This document shows, piece by piece, positions 8,141-15,514 of a stretch of DNA of 64,000 nucleotides; within the stretch, counting starts at the first letter, position 1; every line of letters starts with the position of its first letter. Below the pieces are notes generated by a model, which saw only the letters and a program-made list of their open reading frames with translations, searched no databases and was not told the origin of the DNA. The stretch lies in NCBI RefSeq assembly GCF_002291145.1, contig NZ_NTGE01000016.1, positions 1-64,000 of the forward strand, written 5' to 3'. The DNA is from Streptomyces sp. SA15 (lineage in GTDB: Bacteria > Actinomycetota > Actinomycetes > Streptomycetales > Streptomycetaceae). A program made the position numbers and the translations under genes.

Positions 8141-9789
8141 GCCGCCACCTGCCGGGCCGAGGACTCCTTGCCGAGCAGTTCCCCGTCGAGGAACCGCTTG
8201 CGCAGCAGGAACTTGCGCACCTTGCCGGTCGCGCCGAGCGGGATGCGGTCCGGGCTGACCACCACCACGCGCTCGACGGTGCGGGCCACGTGGGGTTCGA
8301 GTGCGGCGAGCACCTCGGCCGTGCGGTCGGCGTCCTGGTCGGCCCGCGGGTCGAGCATGAGCAGGACCGAGGTGACGACCCGGCCCTCGTCGGTGGGGAC
8401 GGCGACGACCGTGCACTCCAGTACGTCGGCGCAGTCGGCGAGGACCCTCTCCTCGCAGAGCATGGTGTAGAGCTTGTGGCCGTCGCCGAGGTCCACGGCG
8501 TCGACCGCGCGGTCGACGTGGTAGTAGTAGCCGTCCTCGTCGCGGTAGACGAGGTCGCCGGTGAGGAAGTAGCCGTCCCGGCGAGTGCGGTAGGTCGTCA
8601 CCGAGTCGTTCCAGTAACCCAGCGACAGGGTGGGCGCGTTGATGGCGAGCTGGCCCACCTGGCCGGTGCCCAGCTTCTCGCCGTCGTCGTCGACGACCGC
8701 CACGTCCGAGAAGGCGTGCGGCTTGCCTATGCACCGCCCGTAGCGCTTGGTGTCGGGGGTGTGGGTGATGAAGAACTGGGAGTGACCCATCTCCGAGGAA
8801 CCCAGACCGTCCACGAAGAACGAACCGGGGCGGTGGACACGCCCCTGGGCGGTGACGGACTCCCGGCTGCCCACGGCGATGAGCTTGCGTATGTGCGCCT
8901 CGTGCGCGCAGTCCCCCGTGTTCCACCAGATGCGCACGGAGTCAAGGTCGCGCGTCGACAGGTCCTCGCCGGCCAGTTCCGACCAGGTGGCGGCGAACCC
9001 GAGGACGCTCTGCGGCTTCCAGGACTCGATCGAGTCCAGCACATGCGTGCCGGACTGCCGGGAGAGTACGGCCAGTTGGGCGCGGTTGGCCAGGGCGAGG
9101 TTGACGGCGATGACGGTGGCCGCGTGCGCCGACGGCAGGGCGCCCAGCATCCGGTCCAGGCCCTGTCCCTTGGGCAGGGACAGGCGATGACGGATGGCCG
9201 CGAACAGGCTGTGGTGGGAGTGGGTCACGGCCTTGGGCAGGCCGGTGGTGCCGGAGGAGTGGGTGATGACCACGGGCTCGTTCCCGTGGTGCCGGTACGG
9301 CCTGGGGGCCGCGGCGGGGTCGCCCTTGCCCAGTTCGGCCGGGTCGGCGAGCAGTTCGGTGGTGTTCCCCGCCGCGGACAGGGCGTCCCAGTGCGGGGTG
9401 TCGGCGATGACCCCGACGGCCCGCAGCCGCTTGATGTACTCGGCCGCCTGCTCGGCGGGAACCCGGCCGTTGATCAGCGCCGGTATGGCGCCGAGCCGGG
9501 TGAGGGCCAGGTAGCTGAGCACCTGGTCGGCCCCGTCCGTCACCCATACGGCGACCGGGTCCCGGGGCTGGACGCCGAGCGCGTGCAGCGCGGAGGCCCG
9601 GGACGCGACGCGCTCCCCCAGTTCGGCCAGGGTCAGGGCGTGCCAGGCCGGGTGGCCGTCCACCTCGGTGTCGAAGGTCAGGGTGGGAGTGTCGAGGCCG
9701 GTGCCACGCTCGAGCAGGGTGGTCAGCACGTTGCCGACCCCCAGCCGTGGGTCGGCCGCGAGTTCCGCGCGCTCGTTCTTCGGATTCAT
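8137..9789 (-). CDS. ANL-superfamily adenylating enzyme (acyl-CoA synthetase/AMP-ligase like), atypical C-terminal hinge
   Basis: This 550-residue protein has the AMP-binding P-loop THSSGTTGLPKAVTHSHHS, the A5-like GSSEMGHSQF, the A7-like TGDLVYRDEDG and the C-terminal catalytic Lys in PLGATGKVRKFLL. The usual hinge and GGE motif is replaced by DRAVDAVDLGDGHKLYTML, so it is divergent from ordinary acyl-CoA ligases. It would activate a carboxylate as the acyl-AMP. In ANS pathways an ANL protein (CreM in cremeomycin) instead performs ATP-dependent diazotisation with nitrite, so this gene and the next ANL gene are both candidates for such chemistry. The start is ATG at 9789. About 200 bases separate it from the ACP gene, with nothing recognisable in between. 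It is coupled to the ketosynthase downstream. Confidence 0.85.
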   Translation of the reverse strand: MNPKNERAELAADPRLGVGNVLTTLLERGTGLDTPTLTFDTEVDGHPAWHALTLAELGERVASRASALHALGVQPRDPVAVWVTDGADQVLSYLALTRLGAIPALINGRVPAEQAAEYIKRLRAVGVIADTPHWDALSAAGNTTELLADPAELGKGDPAAAPRPYRHHGNEPVVITHSSGTTGLPKAVTHSHHSLFAAIRHRLSLPKGQGLDRMLGALPSAHAATVIAVNLALANRAQLAVLSRQSGTHVLDSIESWKPQSVLGFAATWSELAGEDLSTRDLDSVRIWWNTGDCAHEAHIRKLIAVGSRESVTAQGRVHRPGSFFVDGLGSSEMGHSQFFITHTPDTKRYGRCIGKPHAFSDVAVVDDDGEKLGTGQVGQLAINAPTLSLGYWNDSVTTYRTRRDGYFLTGDLVYRDEDGYYYHVDRAVDAVDLGDGHKLYTMLCEERVLADCADVLECTVVAVPTDEGRVVTSVLLMLDPRADQDADRTAEVLAALEPHVARTVERVVVVSPDRIPLGATGKVRKFLLRKRFLDGELLGKESSARQVAA

Positions 9790-9989
9790 TCCCCGGTGTC
9801 TCCAATTTCTGGGTCGGACTGGATCGGGCTGGGGTCGGGCGGGAATCGGGCCGAATCTGGCCAATCTGGCCGAATCCGGCTGGAGGGGCCTCGTCCGTAC
9901 GGCGTGCCCTTCCGCCGTGCCCTCCCGCCCGCCGCCGAGGGCGCGCGGGCGGGGAGGGCGCGCGGGTCAGGCCCGGGTCCGCCGCGGGC

Positions 9990-10253
9990 TCACTTGGCCG
10001 CGGCGGCGGCGGACGCCCGCTCGACGATCTCCTTGACGAGCCCGGAGACGGTGAGGAGGGCGACGGACTCCATCTCGTCCTCCTCGAACTTCACCCCGTA
10101 GGTGTCCTCGACCTGGATGGCGATCTCGGCGACGGACAGCGACTCCAGGTCCAGACCCGCCGGGCCCAGCGGGGTGTCGCCGGTGACATCGGAAACGTCG
10201 TAGTTCATGTTTTTGAGGGCCTCGATGATGAACTTCTCGACTTCGGCGGACAT
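9990..10253 (-). CDS. Acyl carrier protein
   Basis: An 87-residue acidic protein with the phosphopantetheine attachment serine in GLDLESLSVAEIA, the usual place and context for a type II ACP. A strong ribosome site (GGGGAG) precedes the ATG at 10253. It heads the minus-strand arm that continues into the ANL ligase and ketosynthase, so it is the likely carrier for that pair. Its start lies only 17 bases from the divergent PPTase gene, whose product could convert it to the holo form. The C-terminus is Ala-rich, which is unremarkable. Confidence 0.93.
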   Translation of the reverse strand: MSAEVEKFIIEALKNMNYDVSDVTGDTPLGPAGLDLESLSVAEIAIQVEDTYGVKFEEDEMESVALLTVSGLVKEIVERASAAAAAK

Positions 10254-10270
10254 TTGATTGACTCCCCTTC

Positions 10271-10936
10271 ATGGACTGGCACCCGGGAATGGCCCCGGAC
10301 ACGGTGACGGTGCTGTGGTGCACCACGGACGGGGATGAGCGCCGCACGGCGCGCGCCCTGCTGCTGCGGAGCGCGGCGGACGTGCTCGGCGTCCCGTTGT
10401 CCGAGGTCTGGGTGGAACATGAGCCCGGCGGCCGCCCGTTTCTCGGCGGGGCCGGCGAGGCGCTGCGGGTCAGCGTCGCTCACGCTCGGGGGGCACTGGC
10501 GGTCGCGCTGACCGGCAGGGCCGCGGTGGGTGTCGATGTGGAGGTGGTCAGGGGGCTGCGTGCCGACGCGCTGGCCCGGGCCTGGCTGCATCCGGCCGAG
10601 GCCGCCTGGATCGGCGGGCTGCCCGAGGCGGAACGGTCAGCGGGTTTCCTGTGGCTGTGGACGCAGAAGGAATCGGTCGGAAAGGCGCTCGGTCAGGGCC
10701 TGCGCGGCGGGGGCATGAGCCGTCCGGTGCCGGTGCCGGAGCACTGGCCGCCCGGTGCCGACGAGCCCGTGGTGCCGCGTCCGCTGCCCGGCGCTCCGGA
10801 GCTCATGTCCGGGGCGGCGCTGGTGGACGGCGGCCGCCTTGTCGTCGGCGTCGCCGTGGACGGGGACGGGGACGGGGACGCGTCGGGTGCCGCCGGCGAC
10901 GGCGGTGTGCGGGTCCGGGTGCACCGGGTGTCCTGA
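10271..10936 (+). CDS. Sfp-type 4'-phosphopantetheinyl transferase
   Basis: The protein has 221 residues with the two family motifs, GVDVEVV and FLWLWTQKESVGKALGQG, that carry the Mg-binding acidic residues and catalytic Glu/Lys. It also has the earlier VSVAHARG substrate region. It should attach phosphopantetheine to carrier proteins, most simply the ACP encoded divergently next door. Start choice is uncertain. ATG at 10271 has no ribosome site of its own because that sequence is the ACP's ribosome site on the other strand. ATG at 10289 or a GTG a few codons later is possible, or the mRNA is leaderless. A run of Asp/Gly codons (GDGDGDA) near the C-terminus is probably a flexible tail. Confidence 0.9.
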   Translation: MDWHPGMAPDTVTVLWCTTDGDERRTARALLLRSAADVLGVPLSEVWVEHEPGGRPFLGGAGEALRVSVAHARGALAVALTGRAAVGVDVEVVRGLRADALARAWLHPAEAAWIGGLPEAERSAGFLWLWTQKESVGKALGQGLRGGGMSRPVPVPEHWPPGADEPVVPRPLPGAPELMSGAALVDGGRLVVGVAVDGDGDGDASGAAGDGGVRVRVHRVS

Positions 10937-10956
10937 GTGTCGTGCGCCCGGGGCGG

Positions 10957-12357
10957 TCACGCCGAGGCCGCGGACTGCGCGGCGGCGCGCAGGATCTCGG
11001 CGTTGCGCACCGGCTTTCCGGTGACGGTGCGCGGGATTTCGGGCAGGACGTGCAAGGCGCGTGGTCGCTTGTACGGGGCCAGGCGGGCCGCGAGCGTATC
11101 GGCGAGGCCGTCGAGCGCGGCCTGTTCGCTGACGGTCACGAATGCTTCGATGCCGGTGCCGTGCACGACGACGGCGTCGGTGACGCCCGGCAGCGCGGTG
11201 ATGGATGCCTCGACTTCGGAGAGGTCCACCTTCAGTCCGCCGACGGAGACCTGCGCGTCGAGTCGGCCGTGGACCGTCAGCAGACCCGTGCCCTCGTCGA
11301 TGCTGCCCGCGTCCTTCGTGCGCAGCCAGCCGTCCACGAAGCGGGTGGGGTCCGTCGGCCCCACGTACGGGGTGGCGGGCAGGCCCAGCAGGATCTGTCC
11401 GTCCTCGACGCGGAGCCTCATGCCCGGCGCCGGTGTGAGGCCGGGCGGGTGGGCTCCGGTGAGGTCGGTGGCGATGACGCCGGCCTCGGTCATGCCGTAC
11501 ATCACGCCCAGGTCGGCGCCGTAGCCGCGGGTGAAGCGTTCCCGGACGTCCGCCTTGACGAGTTCGCCGCCGACGATCATCCGGCGCAGCTGGGGCAGCC
11601 GAGGCGGGGTCCGGGCGGCGGCGAGGAGGGCGGCCTGGGAGGGGACGCCGAGGAGGGTCGTCGGCTCGTCGCCCGCCGCGACGGCCTTGAGGATGCCGTC
11701 GACCGTCTGCATCCCGGGAAGAACCACCTGGCTCCCGGCGGCGAGGCCGTGCAGCAGTCCGCCGACCAGCCCGAGCACGTGGACGATCGAGGCCAGCACC
11801 ACCGTGCGCTCGCCTCTGCGCGGGAAACCCTCGAGCCGTGCGTACCGGTCCAGTTCCTGAAGGAGGCTGCCGACCGTGCGGCCGATGACTTTGGAGGGGC
11901 CGGTCGAGCCGGAGCTCAGCTGCAGCAGGACGTGGGGTGAGCCGCCCGGGCGGCCGCCGCGCAGCGGGGTGATGCGGGTGCGGACGTCGAAGTGTCCGCG
12001 CAGTCTGCCGGTGACCTCCTCGACCGGCTCGACGACCAGCTGCGGCGCGAGGCGGGCGATCGCCTTGCCCACCTCGTACGTGGTCAGCCGGTGGTCGAGC
12101 AGGGCCACCTGGGCTCCCGCACGCCATCCGGCGAGCATGGCGACGATGCAGCCCAGCGACGGAGGAACCCGTACGGCGAGGGTGCCGCCGGCCTCCAGGC
12201 CGGCCGTCTTCAGGCGCTGCTCCTCGTCCGCGACGAGCCGGCGCAGCTCCGCGCGGCTCACAGGTCCGCCCACATGGAGGGCGACGTCCTGTTCGTCGCC
12301 CTCCAGTAATATCCGGTCGACCCAGCTGCCGTCGACGCAAACGGGCCTTTTGGGCAC
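10957..12357 (-). CDS. ANL-superfamily adenylating enzyme (AMP-ligase)
   Basis: The protein has about 466 residues. It carries the P-loop LQLSSGSTGPSKVIG, the A5 motif MYGMTEAGV, the hinge region HGRLDAQVSVGGLKVDLSEVE and the catalytic Lys in RTVTGKPVRNAEIL. These fit a complete, conventional ANL enzyme that adenylates a carboxylic acid and passes it to CoA or an ACP. GTG at 12357 was preferred because a GGGGGA ribosome site sits a few bases upstream. An in-frame GTG at 12447 would add 30 residues but has a crowded ribosome site. The substrate is not evident: an Hpg-pathway aryl acid, an amino acid or, by analogy with CreM, a diazotisation substrate. It stands alone on the minus strand between the PPTase (convergent) and the oxidase gene. 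Confidence 0.85.
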   Translation of the reverse strand: MPKRPVCVDGSWVDRILLEGDEQDVALHVGGPVSRAELRRLVADEEQRLKTAGLEAGGTLAVRVPPSLGCIVAMLAGWRAGAQVALLDHRLTTYEVGKAIARLAPQLVVEPVEEVTGRLRGHFDVRTRITPLRGGRPGGSPHVLLQLSSGSTGPSKVIGRTVGSLLQELDRYARLEGFPRRGERTVVLASIVHVLGLVGGLLHGLAAGSQVVLPGMQTVDGILKAVAAGDEPTTLLGVPSQAALLAAARTPPRLPQLRRMIVGGELVKADVRERFTRGYGADLGVMYGMTEAGVIATDLTGAHPPGLTPAPGMRLRVEDGQILLGLPATPYVGPTDPTRFVDGWLRTKDAGSIDEGTGLLTVHGRLDAQVSVGGLKVDLSEVEASITALPGVTDAVVVHGTGIEAFVTVSEQAALDGLADTLAARLAPYKRPRALHVLPEIPRTVTGKPVRNAEILRAAAQSAASA

Positions 12358-12602
12358 CGTTTCCCCCACTGAAATCCCCACCCATCGAAGAATCGTAAAT
12401 GGCCTGCCGCACCTTTCCCCGAGGCCGGCAGATTCATCGTTGCTCACTACCTTCGAGTAATCAAGTGAACACTGGAACGGTTATGTGAACTCATACTTAC
12501 CGGTAGCCCTCAGGGTGATACGGTTTTTTGAGCATGGCGAATCCCCCTCCATCCCGGGAAAGGATGAGCGGGCGGTAACCGGAACAGTCGATTTTTTGGC
12601 GC
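12358..12602 (-). promoter_or_regulatory. Upstream region of the second AMP-ligase gene
   Basis: This 245-base gap between the hydroxymandelate oxidase stop and the ligase start is noticeably richer in A and T than its surroundings. It has T-runs near 12524 and 12593 and no credible coding frame. It is the likely promoter region of the minus-strand ligase gene. I see no perfect hairpin and none of the TetR-like sites found further right. Confidence 0.45.
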
Positions 12603-13682
12603 TCAGCGAAGAGTGATCCCCGCGGCGTCGAAACAATCGACACGCGGGGCGCCCATCAGCGCCATGACCTCCTCGAACTCATCCGTGAGTGTCCGCAGAA
12701 CGGCGGCTGCGCCGGCGCTTCCCGAATGTGCGAGTCCCCATAGGACGGGGCGTCCGACAAACACCGCGTCGGCGCCGAGACACAGCGCTCTGGCAATATC
12801 GGCGCCGTACCGAATAGCCCCGTCCAGTATCAGTTGACAATGCCCGGACAAGACCTCGGCAATCTCCGGGAGGGCGTCGGCGGCGGATTGTGCGAAATCA
12901 AGCTGCCGACCTCCGTGATTCGACACGACAATGCCCTCGACACCGCACTTCAGGGCAAGCTGGGCGTCCTGAGGTGTGAGCACGCCTTTCAGCACGAGCG
13001 GAAGCGACGTGCGTTCGCGGAGCCAGGCGAGATCGTCCCAGGTGACGGAGGCGTCGAACTGCTCCCTGGAATGCCGCGCGACGGCGGACCGTCCCGCCGC
13101 GGCGCCGTGCGAGGCGGACATGAGGGAAGGATCGATGTTCACCGCCCGGACATCGTCCGGAACGGCGAAGCCGTTGCGGGCGTCCCGAGGGCGGTGGGCG
13201 ACGCGTGGCGTGTCGACCGTCAGGACCAGCGCCCGGTATCCGGCATCCTCCGCCCGCCGGACCAGTTCGGCCATCGCCTCGCGCCGTCTGAGCCAGTACA
13301 ACTGCAGCCACAACGGGCCGGTCGCCGCCGCGGCGATGTCCTCCAGGGTGCGGCTGGCGAACATGCTGACCGTGAGGAGCGCGCCGACGGCACCGGCCGC
13401 GCGCGCCGTCGCCACCTCGCCCTCGGGATGGGCGAGGCGGTGGTAGGCCATGGGGGCGATGCCCAGCGGTGCGGCCAGGCGTGCCCCCAGCAGCGACGTA
13501 CCGGGGTCGCAGTCCGAGACGTCGACCAGACACCTCGGCCGCAGCCGGATCCGGTCGAGGGCCTCGCGGCCGGCCGACAGCATCGACTCGGTTCCGCTAC
13601 CTCCGGCGAGGAAGTCCCACACCGGACGTGGCAGCCGTTCCCGGGCTGCCGCCTCGTAGTCATGGAGCGCCAACGACACCAC
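12603..13682 (-). CDS. hmo: FMN-dependent 4-hydroxymandelate oxidase (alpha-hydroxy acid oxidase family)
   Basis: This 359-residue protein has the TIM-barrel FMN oxidase pattern. It begins with DYEAAARERLPRPVWDFLAGG and has LQLYWLRRREAM after residue 120 and VLTVDTP. The active-site signature SNHGGRQLD holds the catalytic His, followed by GADAVFVGRPVLWGL near the end. The family oxidises 2-hydroxy acids to 2-oxo acids with O2 or another acceptor. With HmaS and an HpgT-type aminotransferase in the cluster, the expected reaction is 4-hydroxymandelate to 4-hydroxybenzoylformate. Two consecutive GTG codons (13682, 13679) are possible starts. It is divergent from the TetR gene and shares its 188-base promoter region, which contains several TetR-like sites. 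Confidence 0.85.
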   Translation of the reverse strand: MVSLALHDYEAAARERLPRPVWDFLAGGSGTESMLSAGREALDRIRLRPRCLVDVSDCDPGTSLLGARLAAPLGIAPMAYHRLAHPEGEVATARAAGAVGALLTVSMFASRTLEDIAAAATGPLWLQLYWLRRREAMAELVRRAEDAGYRALVLTVDTPRVAHRPRDARNGFAVPDDVRAVNIDPSLMSASHGAAAGRSAVARHSREQFDASVTWDDLAWLRERTSLPLVLKGVLTPQDAQLALKCGVEGIVVSNHGGRQLDFAQSAADALPEIAEVLSGHCQLILDGAIRYGADIARALCLGADAVFVGRPVLWGLAHSGSAGAAAVLRTLTDEFEEVMALMGAPRVDCFDAAGITLR

Positions 13683-13706
13683 TGATCAGACCCCCGTCAT
13701 CGGTCA

Positions 13707-13802
13707 GTCGTCCGTGCGATGGTCCGCGGGATCAACCATGTCCCAAACTAACCGCACGGGCGTACACTTACTGAACTCTCCCACATGACCGCACGGTCGT
13801 CC
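13707..13802. promoter_or_regulatory. Divergent hmo/tetR promoter with three candidate TetR sites
   Basis: Three related elements occur in the hmo-tetR intergenic region: GTCGTCCGTGCG near 13707-13718, ACCGCACGGGCGTACA at 13751-13766, and GACCGCACGGTCGTCC at 13787-13802. Read in one orientation they share a core close to ACGnCCGTGCG. The same core appears as a perfect palindrome at 16933. Their position between divergent genes next to a TetR gene fits autoregulation plus control of hmo. The sites are seen directly; the binding protein is inferred. Confidence 0.6.
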
Positions 13803-13870
13803 ACATAATCGGGAAAGCAGCCCGCCGCGACGGCACAAGCCCCCGGTGGGAGGCATCGAGGAGGTGTTCC

Positions 13871-14515
13871 TTGGCAACCACACGCACGGACGCACGGACC
13901 GAGCGCGGCAACCAGACCCGGCGGTCGATCCTTCAGCGAGCCGTCAGGATCGCGTCGGTCGAAGGACTGGAGGGACTGTCGCTCGGCCGCCTCGCGGGCG
14001 AGCTCAACCTCAGCAAGAGCGGCGTGTTCGCCCTGTTCGGCTCGAAGGAGGAACTCCAGCTCGCCACCGTGCGCGCCGCGATCAAGATCTTCATCGAGCA
14101 CGTGGTGCAGCCCGCCCGCGACCTGCCGGCCGGTCTCGGCCGGCTGATGTGCCTGTGCCGCAACTGGCTCGCCTACTCGGAGCAGCGCGTCTTCCCGGGC
14201 GGCTGCTTCTTCTACTCGGTCTCGGCGGAGTACGACGCGCGCCAGGGCAAGGTGCACGACGCGGTCGCGGGCGCGCACGGCAACTGGTTCATCCTCGTGG
14301 AGCAGACCATCGAGGAGGCCATGGAGGTCGGGGAGGTCCTCGGGGACACCGACGCCGCACAGCTCGCCTTCGAACTCGTCGCGCTCCTGGAGATGGCGAA
14401 CGCCGAGTCCGTACTGCACGACAACTTCACCTGTTACCGCAGGGCGGCCACCGGCATCGCCGGCCGGCTGCGCAGCGTCGCGACGGACCCGTCGCTGCTG
14501 CCCGACACCCTTTGA
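13871..14515 (+). CDS. TetR-family transcriptional regulator
   Basis: The protein has 214 residues with an N-terminal helix-turn-helix, LSLGRLAGELNLSKSGVFAL followed by FGSKEELQLAT, and a C-terminal ligand-binding domain resembling the TetR_C class of YxaF/LmrA-type proteins. The start is TTG at 13871, supported by a GGAGGTG ribosome site 5 bases upstream. It sits centrally in the cluster, divergent from hmo, and precedes the esterase and hpgT on the same strand. Related operator-like elements lie in its own promoter and before the FAAL module at 16933, so it is a likely cluster-specific repressor. Its inducer cannot be read from sequence. Confidence 0.9.
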   Translation: MATTRTDARTERGNQTRRSILQRAVRIASVEGLEGLSLGRLAGELNLSKSGVFALFGSKEELQLATVRAAIKIFIEHVVQPARDLPAGLGRLMCLCRNWLAYSEQRVFPGGCFFYSVSAEYDARQGKVHDAVAGAHGNWFILVEQTIEEAMEVGEVLGDTDAAQLAFELVALLEMANAESVLHDNFTCYRRAATGIAGRLRSVATDPSLLPDTL

Positions 14516-14561
14516 CACCGCCCGCGGCCAACCGGGCCGCGGACCATGGGCCGGAGGCATC

Positions 14562-15512
14562 ATGCCGTTTGATCCCCAGTTGCAGGCTCTGTACGACGCG
14601 CGCGCGGCGCAGGGCGTCCGCCCCCTGTACGCCATGACGCTCGCCGAGGCGCGAGCGGCCGATCTGGCCGCCATCCGGGCCGGCGCGGGCACGCCCGAGC
14701 CGGTGGAGCAGGTGTTCGACACCTCGATCCCCGGCCCGGCCGGGCCGCTGCCCGTCCGCGTCTACCGGCCGTCGGGCGAGGGCCCGCTGCCGGTGCTCGT
14801 CTACTTCTTCGGCGGCGGCTGGACGCTGGGTTCCCTGGACACCGGCGACGGGGTCTGCCGCAGCCTGGCCAACGCCGCCGGCTGTCTCACCGTCGCCGTC
14901 GGCTACCGCCTCGCTCCCGAGCACCCGTTCCCCGCCGCGCCCGAGGACTGCTTCGCGGGCGTACGGTGGGCCGCCGCGCACGCCGGCCGGTTCGGCGGCG
15001 ACCCGGACCGGCTGGCGGTCGGCGGCGACAGCGCAGGGGGCAACCTCGCCGCCGCCGTGACCCTCATGGCCCGCGACCGGGGCGGCCCGGACCTCCTGGC
15101 CCAGTTGCTCGTCTACCCGAACACCGACTACCTGGCGGACACCCCGTCCCGCCGTGAGAACACCGACCCGCTGCTCTTCAACGACAAGTCGGTGCACTGG
15201 TACTGGGACAACTACCTGGCCGACCCCGAGGACGGCACGCACCCCCTCGCCTCCCCGCTGCGCGCCCCCGACCACTCCGGTCTGCCGCCGGCGCTGGTGA
15301 TCACCGCCGAGTACGACCCGCTGCGGGACGAGGGCGAGCGCTACGCCGAGCGGCTGCGGGACAGCGGCGTGCCCGTGGAGTCGACCCGCTACCCGGGCAT
15401 GGCCCACGGCTTCTTCACCATGGCCGGAACGCTCGACGCGGCCCGCCGCGCCGTGGAGCAGGCCGCCGGTCATCTGCGCACCACCTTCGCCGACGCCGTG
15501 ACGAAAGGCTGA
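14562..15512 (+). CDS. Alpha/beta hydrolase fold-3 (HSL-family) esterase
   Basis: The protein has 316 residues. The nucleophile motif is GGDSAGGN, the acid lies in AEYDPLRDEGERY, and the His in MAHGFFTM completes the triad. The family's oxyanion motif HGGGW is replaced by FFGGGWTLGSL, so the normally conserved His is Phe. Family members hydrolyse short acyl esters, amides or lactones and sometimes act as acyltransferases. The gene is 46 bases after tetR, and its stop precedes the hpgT start by only 2 bases, so it is in one transcript with hpgT. A role releasing or trimming an ester-linked intermediate is a guess from context. Confidence 0.88.
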   Translation: MPFDPQLQALYDARAAQGVRPLYAMTLAEARAADLAAIRAGAGTPEPVEQVFDTSIPGPAGPLPVRVYRPSGEGPLPVLVYFFGGGWTLGSLDTGDGVCRSLANAAGCLTVAVGYRLAPEHPFPAAPEDCFAGVRWAAAHAGRFGGDPDRLAVGGDSAGGNLAAAVTLMARDRGGPDLLAQLLVYPNTDYLADTPSRRENTDPLLFNDKSVHWYWDNYLADPEDGTHPLASPLRAPDHSGLPPALVITAEYDPLRDEGERYAERLRDSGVPVESTRYPGMAHGFFTMAGTLDAARRAVEQAAGHLRTTFADAVTKG

Positions 15513-15514
15513 CC

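Noticed and set aside
8143..8926. Longer start for the ketosynthase extending into the ligase region
   Set aside because: The extension is a shadow of the ligase gene; the ATG at 8140 with ATGA coupling fits the family N-terminus.
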